A stretch of DNA of 33,218 nucleotides. Source: Myxococcales bacterium (GTDB taxonomy: Bacteria; Myxococcota; Myxococcia; Myxococcales; Anaeromyxobacteraceae). The notes beneath the pieces were generated by a model. That model worked only from the letters and a program-made list of their open reading frames with translations. It was not told where the DNA came from and searched no databases. The position numbers and the translations under genes were made by a program. The stretch spans positions 1-33,218 of the forward strand of contig JAJXVM010000003.1 of assembly GCA_021782135.1 (NCBI GenBank), given 5' to 3'. This document shows positions 17,071 through 26,918 of this stretch, one piece after another; the first letter of the stretch is position 1; each line of letters opens with the position of its first letter.

Positions 17071-18351
17071 ATGATTTCGCGTTGCTTGACCCTGCCCGCC
17101 CTGGCCGCCGCCGCCGCCCTCTGGCCCGCGGCCCCGGCGCGAGCGCTGCAGCCGCTCGACACCTTCCTGCGGGGAGCCCGCACCTTCTCCCCCGACAATC
17201 GCGAGGCGCGCGCCAACACCCAGCTCTCGCGGGCCCAGTCCACGGCCGCGGTGAGCCGGCTCCTGCCGGGGCTGTCCGCCAACGGCAGCTACACCGCCAA
17301 CCAGTACGAGGAAGTGCTGCCGCTCGGGAACGGCCAGTCGGCCGTGCTCCAGCCGAAGGACCTGTGGCAGGGGACCGCCGTCCTGACCGTGCCGCTCGCC
17401 GACCTCGGCAACTTCGTTCGGGCGCGGGCCGCCCGGACCGCGGAGCGCTCGGCCGCGCTCTCGCAGGAGGACGTGGCGCTCCGGGACGAGTCGCTGACCG
17501 CGCAGCGCTACTACCAGGTGCTCGCGGATCGCGGCCTGGTCGAGTCCTCCGAGCGCGCCCTCGAGGTCGCCCGCGTGAACCTCGCGCTCAGCCAGCACCA
17601 GCGCGAGGCCGGGGCGGCGGCCGGCCTCGACGTGGACCGGGCGCAGGCCGAGGTGGAGCGCCAGGTGCAGCAGCTCGCGGGGGCGCGGCTCGGGCTCGAG
17701 GTGGACGCGCGCGCGCTCGCCTCCCTCACCGGCGTCGACCCCCAGCTCGAGGGCCCGGTGGCGCTCGCGGACGACCTCCACGAGGAGCCGCCGGTCGAGA
17801 GCTTCGTGCCCTCCGACGCCGAGCTCCCCTCGCTCGCGGCCGCCATCGAGGCCCGGCGGTCGCAGGAGCAGACCGCCAGCGCCCAGCGGCTGTCGCTCCT
17901 GCCCACGCTCTCGGGCAGCTTGAGCGAGTACGCCACCACGGCGCCCGGCATCCCCGAGCCGGCCTGGCAGGCGGTGCTCGGGCTGCGCTGGAGCTTCGAC
18001 GGGACGAACCTCGCGGCCATCCGCGCCGAGGACGCCCGGCTCGACGCGGCGGCGGCGCGCGAGGTGCGCGCCCGGCTCGCCGCCCACGACGCCATCCACG
18101 ACGCCTGGCACACGGTGCGGACGGACATCGCCCGCAGCCGCTCCGCCCGCGCCCAGCTCCAGGTGAGCCAGCGCGCCGCGGACCTGGCCCGCGACCGCTA
18201 CCGCGTGGGCGCCTCGGCGCAGCTCGACCTGCTGCAGGCGCAGCGCGACGCCTTCGCCGCCGACGTGAACCGGATCCAGGCCGACGCCGACCTCGCCAAC
18301 GCGCGCGCGCAGCTCCGCCTCGCGGCCGGCCGCTCGCTCCTCCCCAACTGA
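17071..18351 (+). CDS. TolC-family outer membrane efflux protein
   Basis: Signal peptide; repeated helical heptads (NLALSQHQREAGAAAGLDVDRAQAEVERQ, DRYRVGASAQLDLLQAQRDAFAADVNRIQADADLANARAQLRLA). Confidence 0.93.
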   Translation: MISRCLTLPALAAAAALWPAAPARALQPLDTFLRGARTFSPDNREARANTQLSRAQSTAAVSRLLPGLSANGSYTANQYEEVLPLGNGQSAVLQPKDLWQGTAVLTVPLADLGNFVRARAARTAERSAALSQEDVALRDESLTAQRYYQVLADRGLVESSERALEVARVNLALSQHQREAGAAAGLDVDRAQAEVERQVQQLAGARLGLEVDARALASLTGVDPQLEGPVALADDLHEEPPVESFVPSDAELPSLAAAIEARRSQEQTASAQRLSLLPTLSGSLSEYATTAPGIPEPAWQAVLGLRWSFDGTNLAAIRAEDARLDAAAAREVRARLAAHDAIHDAWHTVRTDIARSRSARAQLQVSQRAADLARDRYRVGASAQLDLLQAQRDAFAADVNRIQADADLANARAQLRLAAGRSLLPN

Positions 18352-18370
18352 CGAAGAAGAAGAGGACGCC

Positions 18371-19600
18371 ATGTTCCAGCGCTTCAGCCCCACCACCCTC
18401 TTCGCCGCCCTCGCCGGCCTGGCCCTCCTCGTCTCCGGCTGCGCCAGGCCGGCCGCCGCGAAGGCGCCCCCGCCGCCCGCGGTGACGGTCACCCCGGTGG
18501 TCCGCAAGGACCTCCCGGTCTACGTCGAGGCGGTCGCCACGGTCGACGGATGGGCCAACGTGGACATCCGGGCCCGGGTCCGCGGCTTCCTCGAGAAGCA
18601 GCACTACCAGGACGGCGCGACCGTGCGGGAGGGGCAGCTCCTCTTCACGGTGGAGCGGAGCGAGTACGAGGCGGCGGCGGCGAACGCCCGGGCCGCGCTC
18701 TCCCGCGCGCTCGCCGCCCAGGCGCACAACAAGTCCCAGCTCGAGCGCCGCCGCGCCCTCGCCAAGGTGGACGGGCTGAGCCAGCAGGAGCTCGAGGACG
18801 CCGAGGCCCAGGCCCGCGACGCCGACGGACAGGTGGAGGCGGCGCGCGCCCAGCTCAAGCAGGCCGAGCTGAACCTCTCCTACACCACCATCCGCGCCCC
18901 GCTCTCGGGCGTGGCCGGGCTGGCGCAGGTCCGGCCGGGCAACCTGGTGGGCCAGGACGGCCCCACCCTGCTCACCACCGTGTCGCAGGTGGACCCGGTG
19001 CGCGTCACCTTCCCGCTCTCGGAGATCGACTACGTGCGCGCCCCCGACCGGCTGAAGAGGCTCGCCGGCCGCGACCTCGCCTGGGCGCGGCGGCAGTTCC
19101 CCCGGCTCGATCGCGGCGCCGCCGCCGAGGGCGGCGACCCGGGCGTGCGGCTCGTGCTCTCGGACGGGAGCGTCTACGCGCACCCCGGCGTGGTCGTCGC
19201 CGCCAACCGGCAGGTGGACGCGACCAGCGGCACCATCCAGCTCGAGGCGCTCTTCCCTAACCCCGACCACGCGCTGCGGCCGGGCCAGTACGGCCGGGTG
19301 CGGCTGCGCCAGGAGGGGGCCGGCGCGAACGCGCTGGCGGTCCCGGAGAAGTCGCTGGTCCAGGTGCAGGGCACCTACTCGCTGGCGGTGGTCGGTCCCG
19401 ACTCCAAGGTCCAGCTCCGCCCGGTCAAGGTGGGCCCCAGCGTCGGCGCGCTGCGCATCGTCCAGTCGGGCGTGAGCGAGGGCGAGCGGGTGGTGGTCGA
19501 GGGGCTGCAGGCCGCGCGCGACGGCGCCACGGTGACGGCGAAGGAGGCGGTGACCACCGCCTCGAACGACCCGGCGCCCGCCGCCGGCCAGGGCCGCTGA
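18371..19600 (+). CDS. RND efflux periplasmic adaptor (membrane fusion protein)
   Basis: Lipobox LLVSGCARP, RARVRGFLEKQHYQDGATVREGQLLFTVE, YTTIRAPLSGVAGLAQVRPGNLV. Confidence 0.95.
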   Translation: MFQRFSPTTLFAALAGLALLVSGCARPAAAKAPPPPAVTVTPVVRKDLPVYVEAVATVDGWANVDIRARVRGFLEKQHYQDGATVREGQLLFTVERSEYEAAAANARAALSRALAAQAHNKSQLERRRALAKVDGLSQQELEDAEAQARDADGQVEAARAQLKQAELNLSYTTIRAPLSGVAGLAQVRPGNLVGQDGPTLLTTVSQVDPVRVTFPLSEIDYVRAPDRLKRLAGRDLAWARRQFPRLDRGAAAEGGDPGVRLVLSDGSVYAHPGVVVAANRQVDATSGTIQLEALFPNPDHALRPGQYGRVRLRQEGAGANALAVPEKSLVQVQGTYSLAVVGPDSKVQLRPVKVGPSVGALRIVQSGVSEGERVVVEGLQAARDGATVTAKEAVTTASNDPAPAAGQGR

Positions 19601-19615
19601 GCGAGGGGAGCGTCC

Positions 19616-22600
19616 ATGTCCAACTTCTTCATCCGCCGGCCCATCGTGGCGATCGTGATCGCCATCGTGACCGTGCTGCTCGGCGCCGTCTCCCTCGCCG
19701 GGCTCCCCATCTCGCAGTTCCCGCAGATCCTCCCGCCGCAGATCAACCTCACCACCAACTACACCGGCGCCGACGCGCTCACGGTGGAGCAGGCGGTGGC
19801 GACGCCCATCGAGCAGCAGATGAACGGCGTCGATCAGTCGCTCTACATCAAGTCGACGAACGCCAACGACGGCTCGATGACCCAGCAGGTCACGTTCGAC
19901 GTCGGCACCGACATCGACATCGACAACGTCCTCGTCCAGAACCGCTTCTCCCAGGCGCAGCCGTTCCTGCCCCAGGACGTGAAGAACCTCGGCGTCACCA
20001 TCAAGAAGTCGCTCAACTTCCCGCTGATGGTGATCGCGCTCTACTCGCCCGACGATCGCTACGACGCCAAGTTCCTCGGCAACTACGGCGTCATCAACAT
20101 CAACGACGCCCTGCTGCGCATCAAGGGCGTGGGCGACATCAAGAACCTGGGCGGCGGCGACTACGCCATGCGCGTCTGGCTCAAGCCCGACGTGCTGGCC
20201 CGGCTCGGGCTCAACGTCTCGGACGTCCAGAACGCCATCCGCGCCCAGAACGTGGTGAACCCGGCGGGCCAGGTGGGCGGCGAGCCCTCCGCGGCCGGCC
20301 AGCAGTTCTCCTACACCGTCCGCGCCCAGGGGCGGCTCTCCACCCCCGAGGAGTTCGGCGACATCCTGGTGCGGCAGAACCCGGACGGCTCGAGCGTGCG
20401 CGTGCGCGACGTGGCGCGGGTGGAGCTCGGCAGCGCCAACTACATGCAGGCCGGGCGCATCAACGGGAAGCAGGCCGGCATCGTGGCCATCTTCCAGTCC
20501 CCCGGCTCGAACGCCCTGGACGTGGCGGCGAGCGTGCGCGCCACCATGGCGGACCTGTCGAAGCAGTTCCCGCCCGGGATGAAGTACGACATCTCGCTCG
20601 ACACCACCGCGCCGGTGAAGGCCGGCATCCACGAGATCCTGGTGACCCTCTTCGAGGCCATCCTGCTGGTGGTGCTGGTGGTCTTCGTCTTCCTGCAGAG
20701 CTGGCGCGCGACCCTCATCCCGCTGCTCACCGTGCCGGTGTCGCTCATCGGCGCCTTCGCGTTCTTCCCGCTCCTCGGCTTCTCGGTCAACACCCTCTCG
20801 CTCTTCGGCCTGGTGCTCGCCATCGGCCTGGTGGTGGACGACGCCATCGTGGTGGTGGAGGCGGTGGAGCACCACATCGAGCGCGGCCTCCCGCCGCGCG
20901 AGGCGACCAAGAAGGCCATGAGCGAGGTCTCGGGCCCGGTGATCGGCATCGCCCTCATCCTGGCGGCGGTCTTCGTGCCGGTGGCCTTCATGAGCGGCAT
21001 CACCGGCCGGCTCTACCAGCAGTTCGCCCTCACCATCGCGGTGTCGGTGCTCATCTCGGCCTTCAACGCCCTCACCCTCAGCCCGGCGCTGGCGGCCATC
21101 CTGCTCCGGCCCCGCAGCCACTCCCCCCACGGCCTGGTCGGGCGGCTGGGCGGCGCCTTCAACCGCTGGTTCGAGCGGGTGACCCACGGCTACGTGAGCA
21201 TCAACCGCCGGCTCATCCGCAAGATCGCCATCCCCCTGCTGCTCCTCGCCGGCGTGGCCGGCCTCTCGGCGGCGCTCGGCCACGAGCTCCCGGCCGGCTT
21301 CCTGCCGCAGGAGGACAACGGCTACGCGGTGGCGGTGGTGCAGCTCCCCGACGCCGCCTCGCTGCAGCGCACGCAGGAGGTGTTCCGGCAGGTGGACGAC
21401 ATCCTGTCGAAGGTCCCGGGGGTGAAGTTCCGCACCACCATCGCCGGCTACAGCGCCGTCTCCGGCGCGAGCGCCACCTACCTCGGCACCGCCTTCCTCA
21501 ACCTCGCGCCCTGGGAGGAGCGCGCCTCCCCCGACCTCGAGGCGGGCGCCATCGTGCGGCGCGCCAACGCCGCCCTCTCGAAGATCCAGGGCGCGCGCGC
21601 GATCGTCATCGCGCCCCCGGCCATCCCCGGCATCAGCGCCGCCGGCGGCTTCAGCATGATGCTGCAGGACAAGACCGGCGGGTCGGTGGAGTTCCTGGCG
21701 GAGAACGTGAAGAACTTCCTGGCCGAGGCGCGCAAGCGCCCCGAGCTGGCGAACGTCATGCCCAACTTCTCGCCCTCGGTGCCGCAGGTGTTCGCCGAGG
21801 TGGACAAGGAGAAGGCCATGAAGCAGGGCGTGCCCATCGCCGACGTCTACGCGGCGCTGCAGGCCTTCCTGGGCGGCTCCTACGTGAACGACTTCACCCG
21901 CTTCGGGCGCCAGTGGCGCGTCTACGTGCAGGCCGAGCCGGAGTACCGGCGCAAGGCCGAGGATCTGCGCTCCTTCTACGTCCGCGCCGGCAACGGCCAG
22001 ATGGTGCCGCTCTCCTCCTTCGTGACCGTGCGCGAGACCTCCGGCCCCGAGTACACGGTGCGCTTCAACCTCTTCCGCTCGGCCGAGATCATCGGCGCCC
22101 CGGCGCCCGGCTACAGCTCGGGCCAGGCGCTCGACGCCCTCGAGGACGTGGCCGCGAAGACCCTGGCCCCCGGCATGGGCTACGCCTGGAACTCGCTCTC
22201 CTACCAGGAGAAGACCGCGGCCGGCGGCACCGCCAAGGTGCTCGGGCTCTCGCTGGTGTTCGTGTTCCTCATCCTGGCGGCGCTCTACGAGAGCTGGTCG
22301 CTCCCGTTCAGCGTCCTCCTCAGCACCCCCATCGCCGTGCTCGGCGCCTACCTCGGCATCCTCTCCCGCCACTTCGACAACAACGTCTACGCCCAGATCG
22401 GCCTGGTGATGCTGGTCGGGCTCACCGCCAAGAACGCCATCCTCATCGTCGAGTTCGCCAAGGCGGAGCTCGAGAAGGGGCGGCCGCTGGTGCAGGCGGC
22501 GCTCGAGGGGGCGAAGCTCAGGCTCCGCCCCATCCTCATGACCTCCTTCGCCTTCATCTTCGGCTGCATCCCGCTCTGGGTGGCCGACGGCGCCGGCGCG

Positions 22601-22789
22601 GCCGCGCGGCAGGTGATGGGGACGGTGGTGGTCTCGGGCATGCTGGCGGCGACGCTGTTCGGCGTCTTCTTCATCCCCTCGCTCTTCGTCTTCGTGGAGC
22701 GGCTCGCCGGCGGCCACCACCGGCCCGCGCCGGCCGCGGCCGGCAACGACGTGGCGCCCGAGCGGGAGGACGCGGAGCGCGCCTCGTGA
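19616..22789 (+). CDS. RND multidrug efflux permease (HAE1 type)
   Basis: MSNFFIRRPIVAIVIAIVTVLLGAVSLAGLPISQFPQI, GLVVDDAIVVVEAVEHHIE, GLTAKNAILIVEFAKAELEKG. Confidence 0.97.
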   Translation: MSNFFIRRPIVAIVIAIVTVLLGAVSLAGLPISQFPQILPPQINLTTNYTGADALTVEQAVATPIEQQMNGVDQSLYIKSTNANDGSMTQQVTFDVGTDIDIDNVLVQNRFSQAQPFLPQDVKNLGVTIKKSLNFPLMVIALYSPDDRYDAKFLGNYGVININDALLRIKGVGDIKNLGGGDYAMRVWLKPDVLARLGLNVSDVQNAIRAQNVVNPAGQVGGEPSAAGQQFSYTVRAQGRLSTPEEFGDILVRQNPDGSSVRVRDVARVELGSANYMQAGRINGKQAGIVAIFQSPGSNALDVAASVRATMADLSKQFPPGMKYDISLDTTAPVKAGIHEILVTLFEAILLVVLVVFVFLQSWRATLIPLLTVPVSLIGAFAFFPLLGFSVNTLSLFGLVLAIGLVVDDAIVVVEAVEHHIERGLPPREATKKAMSEVSGPVIGIALILAAVFVPVAFMSGITGRLYQQFALTIAVSVLISAFNALTLSPALAAILLRPRSHSPHGLVGRLGGAFNRWFERVTHGYVSINRRLIRKIAIPLLLLAGVAGLSAALGHELPAGFLPQEDNGYAVAVVQLPDAASLQRTQEVFRQVDDILSKVPGVKFRTTIAGYSAVSGASATYLGTAFLNLAPWEERASPDLEAGAIVRRANAALSKIQGARAIVIAPPAIPGISAAGGFSMMLQDKTGGSVEFLAENVKNFLAEARKRPELANVMPNFSPSVPQVFAEVDKEKAMKQGVPIADVYAALQAFLGGSYVNDFTRFGRQWRVYVQAEPEYRRKAEDLRSFYVRAGNGQMVPLSSFVTVRETSGPEYTVRFNLFRSAEIIGAPAPGYSSGQALDALEDVAAKTLAPGMGYAWNSLSYQEKTAAGGTAKVLGLSLVFVFLILAALYESWSLPFSVLLSTPIAVLGAYLGILSRHFDNNVYAQIGLVMLVGLTAKNAILIVEFAKAELEKGRPLVQAALEGAKLRLRPILMTSFAFIFGCIPLWVADGAGAAARQVMGTVVVSGMLAATLFGVFFIPSLFVFVERLAGGHHRPAPAAAGNDVAPEREDAERAS

Positions 22790-23244
22790 GCGGGCCGGGG
22801 CGGATCCTGGTCGCGACCGACCTCTCGCCCTCCGCGGCGCCGGCCTTCGAGCAGGCCCTCGCGCTGGCGCGCGGCTTCGAGGCGAAGCTCCTCGTGGCCC
22901 ACGCCTACCAGGACCACCACCTCCCCCGCGCGGGCTTCGCCACCCCGGAGAGCTGGGAGGAGTGGGACCGCGGCTACCGCGAGGAGGCCCGGCGCGCCCT
23001 CGCGCCCCTGGTCCAGCGGGCCTGGGAAGAGGGGCTCGAGGCCGAGGCGGTCCTGCTCACCGGCTTCCCCGACGAGGCGATCGTCGAGGCGGCGCGCCGC
23101 CTCGAGGCCGACCTGGTGGTCGTCGGCACCCACGGCCGGCGCGGCGCGGCCCACTTCCTGCTCGGCAGCGTGGCGGCGCGGGTGGTCGCGACCGCGCCGT
23201 GCCCGGTGCTGGTCGCGCGCCCGGCCGCGCCGCCGGCCGCCTGA
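22786..23244 (+). CDS. Universal stress protein, UspA family
   Basis: GRILVATDLSPSAAPAFEQALALA; ADLVVVGTHGRRGAAHFLLGSVAARVVATAPCPVLVAR; GTG start overlaps the RND stop (GTGA). Confidence 0.95.
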   Translation: MSGPGRILVATDLSPSAAPAFEQALALARGFEAKLLVAHAYQDHHLPRAGFATPESWEEWDRGYREEARRALAPLVQRAWEEGLEAEAVLLTGFPDEAIVEAARRLEADLVVVGTHGRRGAAHFLLGSVAARVVATAPCPVLVARPAAPPAA

Positions 23245-23349
23245 GTCGGACCGTTCCGGCCGACCGCCGGCCGCGCGGACGAGGCCGGCGCTCCGCCCGC
23301 CGAGAGCCGCCCTTGCAACTTTGCGCCGCCTCTGGAATGACGGGCGCGC

Positions 23350-24645
23350 ATGCGGCCGTCCGCCACCCGACAGCTCGCGCCCTACGCGCTGGCCGCGACC
23401 TTCCTCCTCGCCGGCTGGCTCAACCTCGCGCGCGGGGCGGCGCACCCGGGCGTCTCCTACCGCCCGTGGGCCTTCGCGCACCAGAGCTACTCGGACCTGC
23501 TCGCCATGGGCGGCGACCGCTACTTCAACGGCGGCCGCCCGCTGCCCTACCTCGAGGACCGGATCGAGTACCCGGTCCTCCTCGGCCTCGCCCTGTGGCT
23601 CCCCTCCTTCGCGCCCGGGGGCCCGCTCGGCTACTTCACGGCCGGCTACCTGCTGCTCGCGGCCTGCTGCCTGGGGACGATCTGGCTGCTGCGGCGCCTG
23701 CCCGGGGCCGACGCCTGGTGGCTCGCCGCCTCCCCGGCGCTGGCCTGGTACGCCGGGCTGAACTGGGACCTCCTCCCCATCCTCCTCACCGTGGGCGCGC
23801 TGGCCGCCCTGGCGCGCGGGAGGCCTGGGCTCGCGGGGGCGCTCTGCGCGCTCGGCGTCTCCGCCAAGCTCTACCCGGTGGCGCTCCTCCCCGGCGCGGC
23901 CGGCCTGCTCTGGCGCCGGCCCCGCGACCTGGCGCGCTTCGGCGGGGCGCTCGCGGCGGTGCTGCTGGCCGTGAACCTGCCGGTGGCGCTGGCCGCGCCC
24001 GCGAACTTCGCCTGGTTCTTCCGGTTCAACGGGCAGCGCGGGGCCGAGAACTCGATCTGGGAGGCGCTGCCGTTCGCGCTCTCGCCGGCCGCGCTCAACC
24101 GGATCACCGCGGCGGCGCTGCTGGCGGTCGCCGCGTTCGCGGGGCTGGCGGCGTGGCGCGCCGGGGGGGCCCCCTCCCCGGCCCTCCCCCGCCGCGCGGG
24201 AGAGGGAGAGCTTCCCGGCGACGCCGGTGGCCTCCCCTCCCCGGACCTCACCGAGCGGCGGGGAGGGAGCGGCCTCGCGCGGGCGATGGCGCCCGGCGGC
24301 CGAGGACTCCTGGCGGTCCGGCTCGGCGCCGGGCTGGTGCTCGTCACCTGGGTCGCGGCGAACAAGGTCTGGAGCCCGCAGTACGCGCTCTACGCGCTCC
24401 TCGCCGGCGCGCTCGCGGCCGCGCCCCGCGCCTGGATGGGCGCCCTCTCGGCGATGGCCATCCTCGACTACTGGCTCGCCTTCGAGTACCGCGCGCGCCT
24501 CCTCGATCCCTGGTTCCGCGATCACGCGGTCTCCCCCGGCGAGTGGGCCCGCACCGCCCTCCTCGCCGCCTTCGCCGTCTGGCTCGCCCGCGCGCTCTGG
24601 CGCGCCGCCGGCGCGCCCCCCTCCTCGCCGGAGCCCGCCCCGTGA
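23350..24645 (+). CDS. GT87/DUF2029-like polytopic membrane glycosyltransferase
   Basis: Many hydrophobic segments; WDLLPILLTVGALAALARGRPGLAGALCALGVSAKLYPVALLPG and ANKVWSPQYALYAL pattern. Confidence 0.72.
   Translation: MRPSATRQLAPYALAATFLLAGWLNLARGAAHPGVSYRPWAFAHQSYSDLLAMGGDRYFNGGRPLPYLEDRIEYPVLLGLALWLPSFAPGGPLGYFTAGYLLLAACCLGTIWLLRRLPGADAWWLAASPALAWYAGLNWDLLPILLTVGALAALARGRPGLAGALCALGVSAKLYPVALLPGAAGLLWRRPRDLARFGGALAAVLLAVNLPVALAAPANFAWFFRFNGQRGAENSIWEALPFALSPAALNRITAAALLAVAAFAGLAAWRAGGAPSPALPRRAGEGELPGDAGGLPSPDLTERRGGSGLARAMAPGGRGLLAVRLGAGLVLVTWVAANKVWSPQYALYALLAGALAAAPRAWMGALSAMAILDYWLAFEYRARLLDPWFRDHAVSPGEWARTALLAAFAVWLARALWRAAGAPPSSPEPAP
24168..24270. repeat. Dispersed GC-rich repeat, copy C (two palindromes), inside the GT87-like gene
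   Basis: 24182-24206 CCCTCCCCCGC-CGC-GCGGGAGAGGG has the same arms, including the same internal mismatch, as 336-360; a second palindrome CTCCCCTCCCCG...CGGGGAGGGAG at 24232-24269. Confidence 0.75.
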
Positions 24646-26918
24646 ACCCGCCGCGCCCGAAGCGCCTCCTCACCTGGCCCGTGGCGTTCCTGCTCGTGCC
24701 CGCGCTGGTGCTCGCCGTCCACTGGCGCGCCGCGGCCCCCGGGCAGACCTTCGTCAACTTCGACCTGCCCGCCTTCTTCATCCAGATGCGCGACGCGCTC
24801 CAGCAGTCGCTCCGGCGCGGCGAGCTCCCCCTCTGGCAGCGCGGCATCTTCCTCGGCTTCCCCCTCTTCGCCGACCCGCAGGTGGCCGCCTTCGAGCCGA
24901 CGGTCTGGCTCACCCTCGGCCTCGACCCGGCCCGCTCGCTCACCGTCGGGACCCTGATCCACCTCGTCGTCGCCGGCTGGGGCGCGCTCTACTGGGCGAA
25001 GCGCCGCGGGCTGGGGGCCTCGGAGGGGCTCCTGGCGGCGATCGTCTTCGCGCTCGGGGGCAAGGTCACGGTCCACCTGCTGCACTGGAACTTCCCCGCG
25101 TCGCTCTGCTGGTGGCCGTTCCTGCTCGGCGGGATCGACGGCTTCGTGCGCGAGGGGCGCGGGCGCCACCTGGCCGTCACCGCGGTGGCCGGCTGCCTCT
25201 CCTGGCTCGGCGGCGCGCCGCAGATGGGCTACTTCGGGACCGTGCTCGCCGGCCTCTACGCGCTCGTGCACGCGCCGGTGCTCTGGAGGCGCCGCCCCGT
25301 CGACGCGCTCCTGGCGCTCGCCGCGGCGCCGCTCGGCTTCCTGCTCGCCGCCCCCTCCGTGCTCCCGGTCTCGGAGCTGGCCGCGCTCGGGCCCCGCGGC
25401 GCCGGGGTGAGCTACGCGTTCGCCACCTCCTGGAACTGGAAGTCGTGGACCGATCTCTCCGCCCTGGTGGTCCCGCGCGCCTACGGGATGGGCTGGGGCT
25501 ACCGCGGCCCGCTCAACGCCTGGGAGAACATCGGCTACCTGGGCGTGTTCGCGCTCGCGCTCGCCTGCGCCGCGCCGCTCCGCAAGCGCGGGAACGCGGT
25601 CCTGGCCGCGGTGGCGGCGCTCGGCATCGCGCTCGGGTTCGGCGAGCGCGCCCCCCTCGGCCTGCACTGGCTGCTCTACAAGTACCTCCCCGGCTTCGGC
25701 AGCTTCCGCAACCCCACCCGGCTCGCGCTGGTGAGCTCCCTCTGCGTGGCGATGCTGGCGGCGGAGGGGCTGGCCGCGCTGCGCGCCTCCCGCCGCCGCG
25801 TGCCGCGGGTCGCGGCGGCGCTGGCCCTGCTCGAGTGCGGCGCCCTCTTCTTCCTCTTCTTCGTGCCGGGCTTCCGGCCGGCGGAGCTGGCGCAGTCGGC
25901 CGCGATCACCGGCGCGGTCACCGCCGGCGGGTTCGCCTTCCTCTGGCTCTCGCGGCGAGGAGTGGCGCTCGGCCTGGCCGCCGCCAGCATCGCCCTCCTC
26001 GACTCGAGCCTCAACTTCCGCGACGCCAACCCCATCGGCGCGGTCTCGGCCCAGCGGCCGCGGCTCGACGCGTTCCAGCCGCTCGTGCCGGCGCCGCCCG
26101 CTCCGCGCCGGGTCGCGGTGATCACGCGGGACGGGTTCGGCCTCGCCAACGACGTCATCCGGCACGACTGGGAGGGCGTGAGCGGCTGGGGGCCGACGAC
26201 GATCGGCCGGGTGCGGGCGCTGCTCGAGGCCACCCGGGACGGCGCGCTCGGCGGCGTCAACCAGGTGGACCGGGACACGCTCTGGCCACGCCCGGACCCG
26301 ACCTCGCCCCTGTGGCCGCTGCTCGATTGTCCGCTGGTCGTCTCCGACGAGCGGCCGAAGCTCCCGCCGATCGGGCCGGGCGTGAAGGTCGAGGACCGGC
26401 AGCTCGTGCCCTACCGCGCCCCGGCGCTGCCGCGCGTCTTCTGGTCCGGCGCCCACGTCGTCGCGGCGGACGAGGCGGTGGCGAAGCCGCTGCTCCGCGC
26501 GGCGCGGGGCGACGAGGTGGTGGTCCCGTCGCAGGACCCGCGGCTCCCGCCCTCCGGCCCGCCGGCCGGTCCGGTCGCCGCGTCGGCGGTGCGGGTCCAG
26601 GGGCCGCGGGTCGAGGCGGAGCTCGACGCGCCGCGCGACGGGCTCGCCGTGGTCCTCGACCCCTGGTTCCCCGGCTGGAGCGCCACCGTGGACGGCCAGC
26701 CCGCCCCCCTGGTGCGGGCCGACTACGCCTTCCTGGCGGTGCCGGTGAAGGCCGGCCACCACGCGCTCCGGCTCCGGTACCGGCCGCGGCTGCTCTGGCC
26801 GGGCGTGGCGCTCTCGGCCGCCACCGCGCTCGCCCTCGCCGCCGCGCTCGGCTGGCGGCGGCGCCACCCCGTCCCGAAGATCGCCGGCGGCGCGGCGCCC
26901 AAGGTCGCGGCGGCGTGA
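24642..26918 (+). CDS. YfhO-like integral membrane protein (putative GT-C type)
   Basis: Polytopic; GQTFVNFDLPAFFIQMRDALQQSLRRGELPLWQRGIFLGFPLFADPQVAAFEP; C-terminal DPWFPGWSATVDGQPAPLVRADYAFLAVPVKAGHHALRLRYRP typical of YfhO-like proteins; GTGA overlap with the previous gene. Confidence 0.75.
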   Translation: MNPPRPKRLLTWPVAFLLVPALVLAVHWRAAAPGQTFVNFDLPAFFIQMRDALQQSLRRGELPLWQRGIFLGFPLFADPQVAAFEPTVWLTLGLDPARSLTVGTLIHLVVAGWGALYWAKRRGLGASEGLLAAIVFALGGKVTVHLLHWNFPASLCWWPFLLGGIDGFVREGRGRHLAVTAVAGCLSWLGGAPQMGYFGTVLAGLYALVHAPVLWRRRPVDALLALAAAPLGFLLAAPSVLPVSELAALGPRGAGVSYAFATSWNWKSWTDLSALVVPRAYGMGWGYRGPLNAWENIGYLGVFALALACAAPLRKRGNAVLAAVAALGIALGFGERAPLGLHWLLYKYLPGFGSFRNPTRLALVSSLCVAMLAAEGLAALRASRRRVPRVAAALALLECGALFFLFFVPGFRPAELAQSAAITGAVTAGGFAFLWLSRRGVALGLAAASIALLDSSLNFRDANPIGAVSAQRPRLDAFQPLVPAPPAPRRVAVITRDGFGLANDVIRHDWEGVSGWGPTTIGRVRALLEATRDGALGGVNQVDRDTLWPRPDPTSPLWPLLDCPLVVSDERPKLPPIGPGVKVEDRQLVPYRAPALPRVFWSGAHVVAADEAVAKPLLRAARGDEVVVPSQDPRLPPSGPPAGPVAASAVRVQGPRVEAELDAPRDGLAVVLDPWFPGWSATVDGQPAPLVRADYAFLAVPVKAGHHALRLRYRPRLLWPGVALSAATALALAAALGWRRRHPVPKIAGGAAPKVAAA

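Noticed and set aside
17726-22720. 1664-aa open frame on the - strand antisense to TolC/MFP/RND
   Set aside because: Composition is His/Asp/Glu/Arg/Gly-rich shadow translation, typical of GC-rich codon bias opposite real genes; the + strand encodes clearly conserved efflux proteins.
23313-23338. Promoter TTGCAA...TGGAAT before the GT87-like gene
   Set aside because: Spacing is only 14 bp and the -10 lacks the critical A at position 2; not supportable. No sigma54 -24/-12 match either.
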